DNA of 64,000 nt, taken from Hyphomicrobium_A sp963724945. GTDB taxonomy: Bacteria > Pseudomonadota > Alphaproteobacteria > Rhizobiales > Hyphomicrobiaceae. Under the pieces are notes generated by a model. That model ran no database searches. It saw nothing but the letters and a program-made list of their open reading frames with translations, and was not told the origin of the DNA. The stretch spans positions 372,001-436,000 of the forward strand of contig CAVRWL010000002.1 in assembly GCA_963724945.1 (NCBI GenBank), given 5' to 3'. Below, one piece after another: positions 63,655 through 64,000 of the stretch. Numbering within the stretch: position 1 is the first letter of the stretch; each line of letters begins with the position of its first letter. Made by a program: the position numbers and the translations under genes.

Positions 63655-64000
63655 TTAATGGTGACTGAGCGACCAGACGTAGGATGCGACGGCCTTGAGC
63701 TGCGCCGGCGAGAGCTGCGCACCGCCCATGGGTGGCATCACGCCGTTATACTCCTTGGGATTGGGCACGCCTTCCTTGATCGTTTTGGTGATCGCGGCGA
63801 GGCTACCGTTGCCCCAGAGCCACTTGCCGTCGGTGAGATTGGGACCGAGCGGGGTCCCCTTGGCGTCGGAGCCGTGGCAGCCCTCGCAGGCAGCGCCGGC
63901 GATCTCGCCGTGAAAGATCTTTGCACCGAGCGCGACCTCATCACGGGTCGCGCCTTCCGGCAGGGCTGCGGCGCGCGAGCCGGCATCGGGATGGATGCCT
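63655..64000 (-). CDS. c-type cytochrome, 5' end beyond window
   Basis: About 114 codons seen, stop TAA at 63657-63655. The heme-binding motif is C-E-G-C-H in GAACEGCHGSDAKGTPLGPN, and the axial methionine lies in MPPMGGAQLSPAQLKAVASY, the class I cytochrome c layout. Preceding residues GAKIFHGEIAG are the usual helix before CxxCH. It is an electron-transfer protein of the periplasm. It is upstream of hpnK on the same strand, 81 bases away; the start lies outside the window. Confidence 0.85.
   Translation of the reverse strand, partial: GIHPDAGSRAAALPEGATRDEVALGAKIFHGEIAGAACEGCHGSDAKGTPLGPNLTDGKWLWGNGSLAAITKTIKEGVPNPKEYNGVMPPMGGAQLSPAQLKAVASYVWSLSHH

Overview
The window is GC-rich, gene-dense chromosomal DNA. 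It most resembles an alphaproteobacterium of the Hyphomicrobiales (Rhizobiales): it has a nearly complete hopanoid cluster of hpn genes, a DUF4167-type small protein, a ribosome-hibernation/cold-shock fusion and a hydrogenase-4-like membrane complex. No rRNA, tRNA or CRISPR array was seen. The placement is inferred from gene content, not from a marker tree.

Layout. (1) 1-2.7 kb, minus strand: threonine catabolism (tdh, kbl) and a nucleotide-sugar epimerase. (2) 2.9-12.2 kb: surface polysaccharide genes (sedoheptulose-7-P isomerase-like SIS protein, an odd CysN-CysC protein, O-antigen ligase, asparagine synthase, glycosyltransferase, mannose-1-P guanylyltransferase). (3) 12.5-19.7 kb: a six-gene hydrogenase-4-like operon (hyfB, C, E, F, G, I type) whose large subunit has Ser at both N-terminal nickel-ligand Cys positions, so it is probably an energy-converting hydrogenase-related (Ehr) complex and not a hydrogenase. 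(4) 19.7-24.9 kb: stress genes (lon, hsp20, HPF-cold-shock fusion, zinc ribbon, DUF4167, flavin reductase). (5) 24.9-28.7 kb: an accessory cassette with a nucleotidyltransferase and a PqqD-like protein on plus, converging on an HprK-like kinase/glycosyltransferase fusion and a secreted Thr/Cys/Pro repeat protein on minus. This is the best candidate for an undescribed system. (6) 29.2-30.9 kb: a lower-GC island with a secreted DUF3472-like protein running into an IS3 OrfA remnant. (7) 30.9-37.9 kb: Crp/Fnr regulator, RND efflux pair divergent from a SqrR/BigR-like ArsR regulator, and an orphan response regulator/Hpt pair. (8) 38.3-63.6 kb: isoprenoid and hopanoid supercluster (ispA, hpnA-E, shc, hpnG, hpnH, ispH, hpnN, hpnJ, two hpnI-like genes, mlaA, hpnM, dxs, hpnL, hpnK). 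A cytochrome c gene runs off the right edge.

How the genes work together. Dxs and IspH supply isoprenoid precursors, IspA makes farnesyl-PP, HpnC/D/E make squalene, Shc makes hopene, HpnH and HpnG build the extended side chain, HpnI/K/J decorate the head group, and HpnN, MlaA and HpnM are transport or lipid-asymmetry proteins.

Quality. At least a dozen conserved genes, including dxs and ispA, are broken by single-base indels. This looks like residual sequencing error and not decay, so several genes are annotated across frames.
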